DNA of 5,600 nucleotides from an uncultured Eubacteriales bacterium (GTDB taxonomy: Bacteria; Bacillota_A; Clostridia; Christensenellales; Aristaeellaceae), in assembly GCA_900553645.1 (NCBI GenBank), contig USEE01000116.1, positions 1-5,600 on the forward strand, in the 5' to 3' direction. The notes under the pieces were generated by a model. That model was not told the DNA's origin. It saw only the letters and a program-made list of their open reading frames with translations, and searched no databases. Each line of letters begins with the position of its first letter. Position 1 is the stretch's first letter. Below are positions 5,374 through 5,600 of this stretch, one piece after another. The position numbers were made by a program, and so were the translations under genes.

Positions 5374-5600
5374 ATGTCGTATGTTTCCAGAGATACAAAA
5401 AAGGAGCGGCATAAAACAGCCGCTCCACTGAAATCAGTCCTTGCGTTTGTCAAAATAGCCGCCATGGAATTGCCCGCACACGACTTGGCTGCCGCGCATA
5501 CCGTCCGGATGGATAGCTGGGTGTACGTAAGACAGTATTGCGCTAAGATTGACGAAGCGGCACGAAACCGCATGGAGCTGATCGTGCGGTCACTGGCAGA
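5374..5600 (+). CDS. Possible partial reading frame running off the window
   Basis: I do not recognise a gene with certainty. The frame that follows the rpsI stop has no stop codon from 5221 to 5600, so it must be open over the terminator and hairpins by chance. From ATG 5464 onward the translation becomes protein-like and ends in a charged amphipathic helix, with segments RMDSWVYVRQYCAKIDEAAR and NRMELIVRSLA. The pattern IDEAARNRMELIV is reminiscent of the helical part of small TnpV-type proteins of mobile elements, but the usual N-terminal half is absent. That is a weak, by-eye resemblance. ATGs at 5374, 5464 and 5509 all lack a ribosome binding site, and a minus-strand terminator lies inside the frame at 5395-5426. 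It could be a decayed remnant or no gene at all. Confidence 0.22.
   Translation, partial: MSYVSRDTKKERHKTAAPLKSVLAFVKIAAMELPAHDLAAAHTVRMDSWVYVRQYCAKIDEAARNRMELIVRSLA
5395..5426 (-). terminator. Minus-strand intrinsic terminator
   Basis: Read on the minus strand, GGAGCGGC (5426-5419) pairs perfectly with GCCGCTCC (5410-5403) around an 8-base loop, followed by six T's (5402-5397). The + strand side has no T-run. It implies a minus-strand transcript entering from the right and converging on the rpsI terminator. The corresponding gene is not identified inside the window. A minus-strand stop at 5434-5436 lies 7 bases before the stem, but its frame meets another stop at 5590-5592. Confidence 0.7.

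Noticed and set aside
5202..5573. Minus-strand frame of 123 codons over the end of rpsI and the following spacer
   Set aside because: It crosses two terminator hairpins and the hairpin cluster, overlaps the conserved rpsI C-terminus, lacks a ribosome binding site and has no recognisable domain.

Overview
The window looks like chromosomal DNA from a GC-rich member of the Firmicutes (Clostridia-like). The basis is the L13 and S9 sequences, the strong GGAGG-type ribosome binding sites before every gene, and sigma-A-type promoters. All five confident genes lie on the + strand. No species can be named from the sequence.

Layout: (1) Positions 1-110 hold the end of an upstream + strand unit that I cannot identify, closed by a strong intrinsic terminator at 76-110. 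(2) A good promoter at 144-172 drives an M42-family metallo-aminopeptidase (240-1271). It overlaps by 4 bases (ATGA) with a 468-residue MATE-family multidrug/cation antiporter (1268-2674), so the two are translationally coupled. An intrinsic terminator follows at 2688-2720. (3) A sialidase-like (BNR/Asp-box) beta-propeller protein (2736-4034) starts 15 bases after that terminator's T-run, leaving no room for its own promoter. (4) A 264-base gap holds a near-consensus extended -10 promoter (4079-4107) and a roughly 185-base structured leader. These serve the ribosomal operon rplM (L13, 4299-4733) - rpsI (S9, 4828-5220), which ends in a perfect 12-bp terminator (5241-5274). The 94-base gap between rplM and rpsI can fold into a long stem. 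(5) Positions 5275-5600 have no confident gene. They hold a cluster of compact hairpins (5282-5352), a terminator facing the minus strand (5395-5426), and a + frame open from the rpsI stop to the window edge whose last ~45 codons look protein-like.

Functionally, the first block is accessory: peptide turnover, efflux and possibly glycan handling. The second is core translation machinery. Codon use separates them: isoleucine is mostly ATA in the MATE gene (21 of 33) but mostly ATC in rplM (6 of 7) and rpsI (4 of 6), as expected from expression-linked codon bias. I found no tRNA, CRISPR array, complete insertion sequence, phage gene or defence system. The least explained parts are the non-coding structures: the rplM leader, the rplM-rpsI spacer and the region after rpsI.
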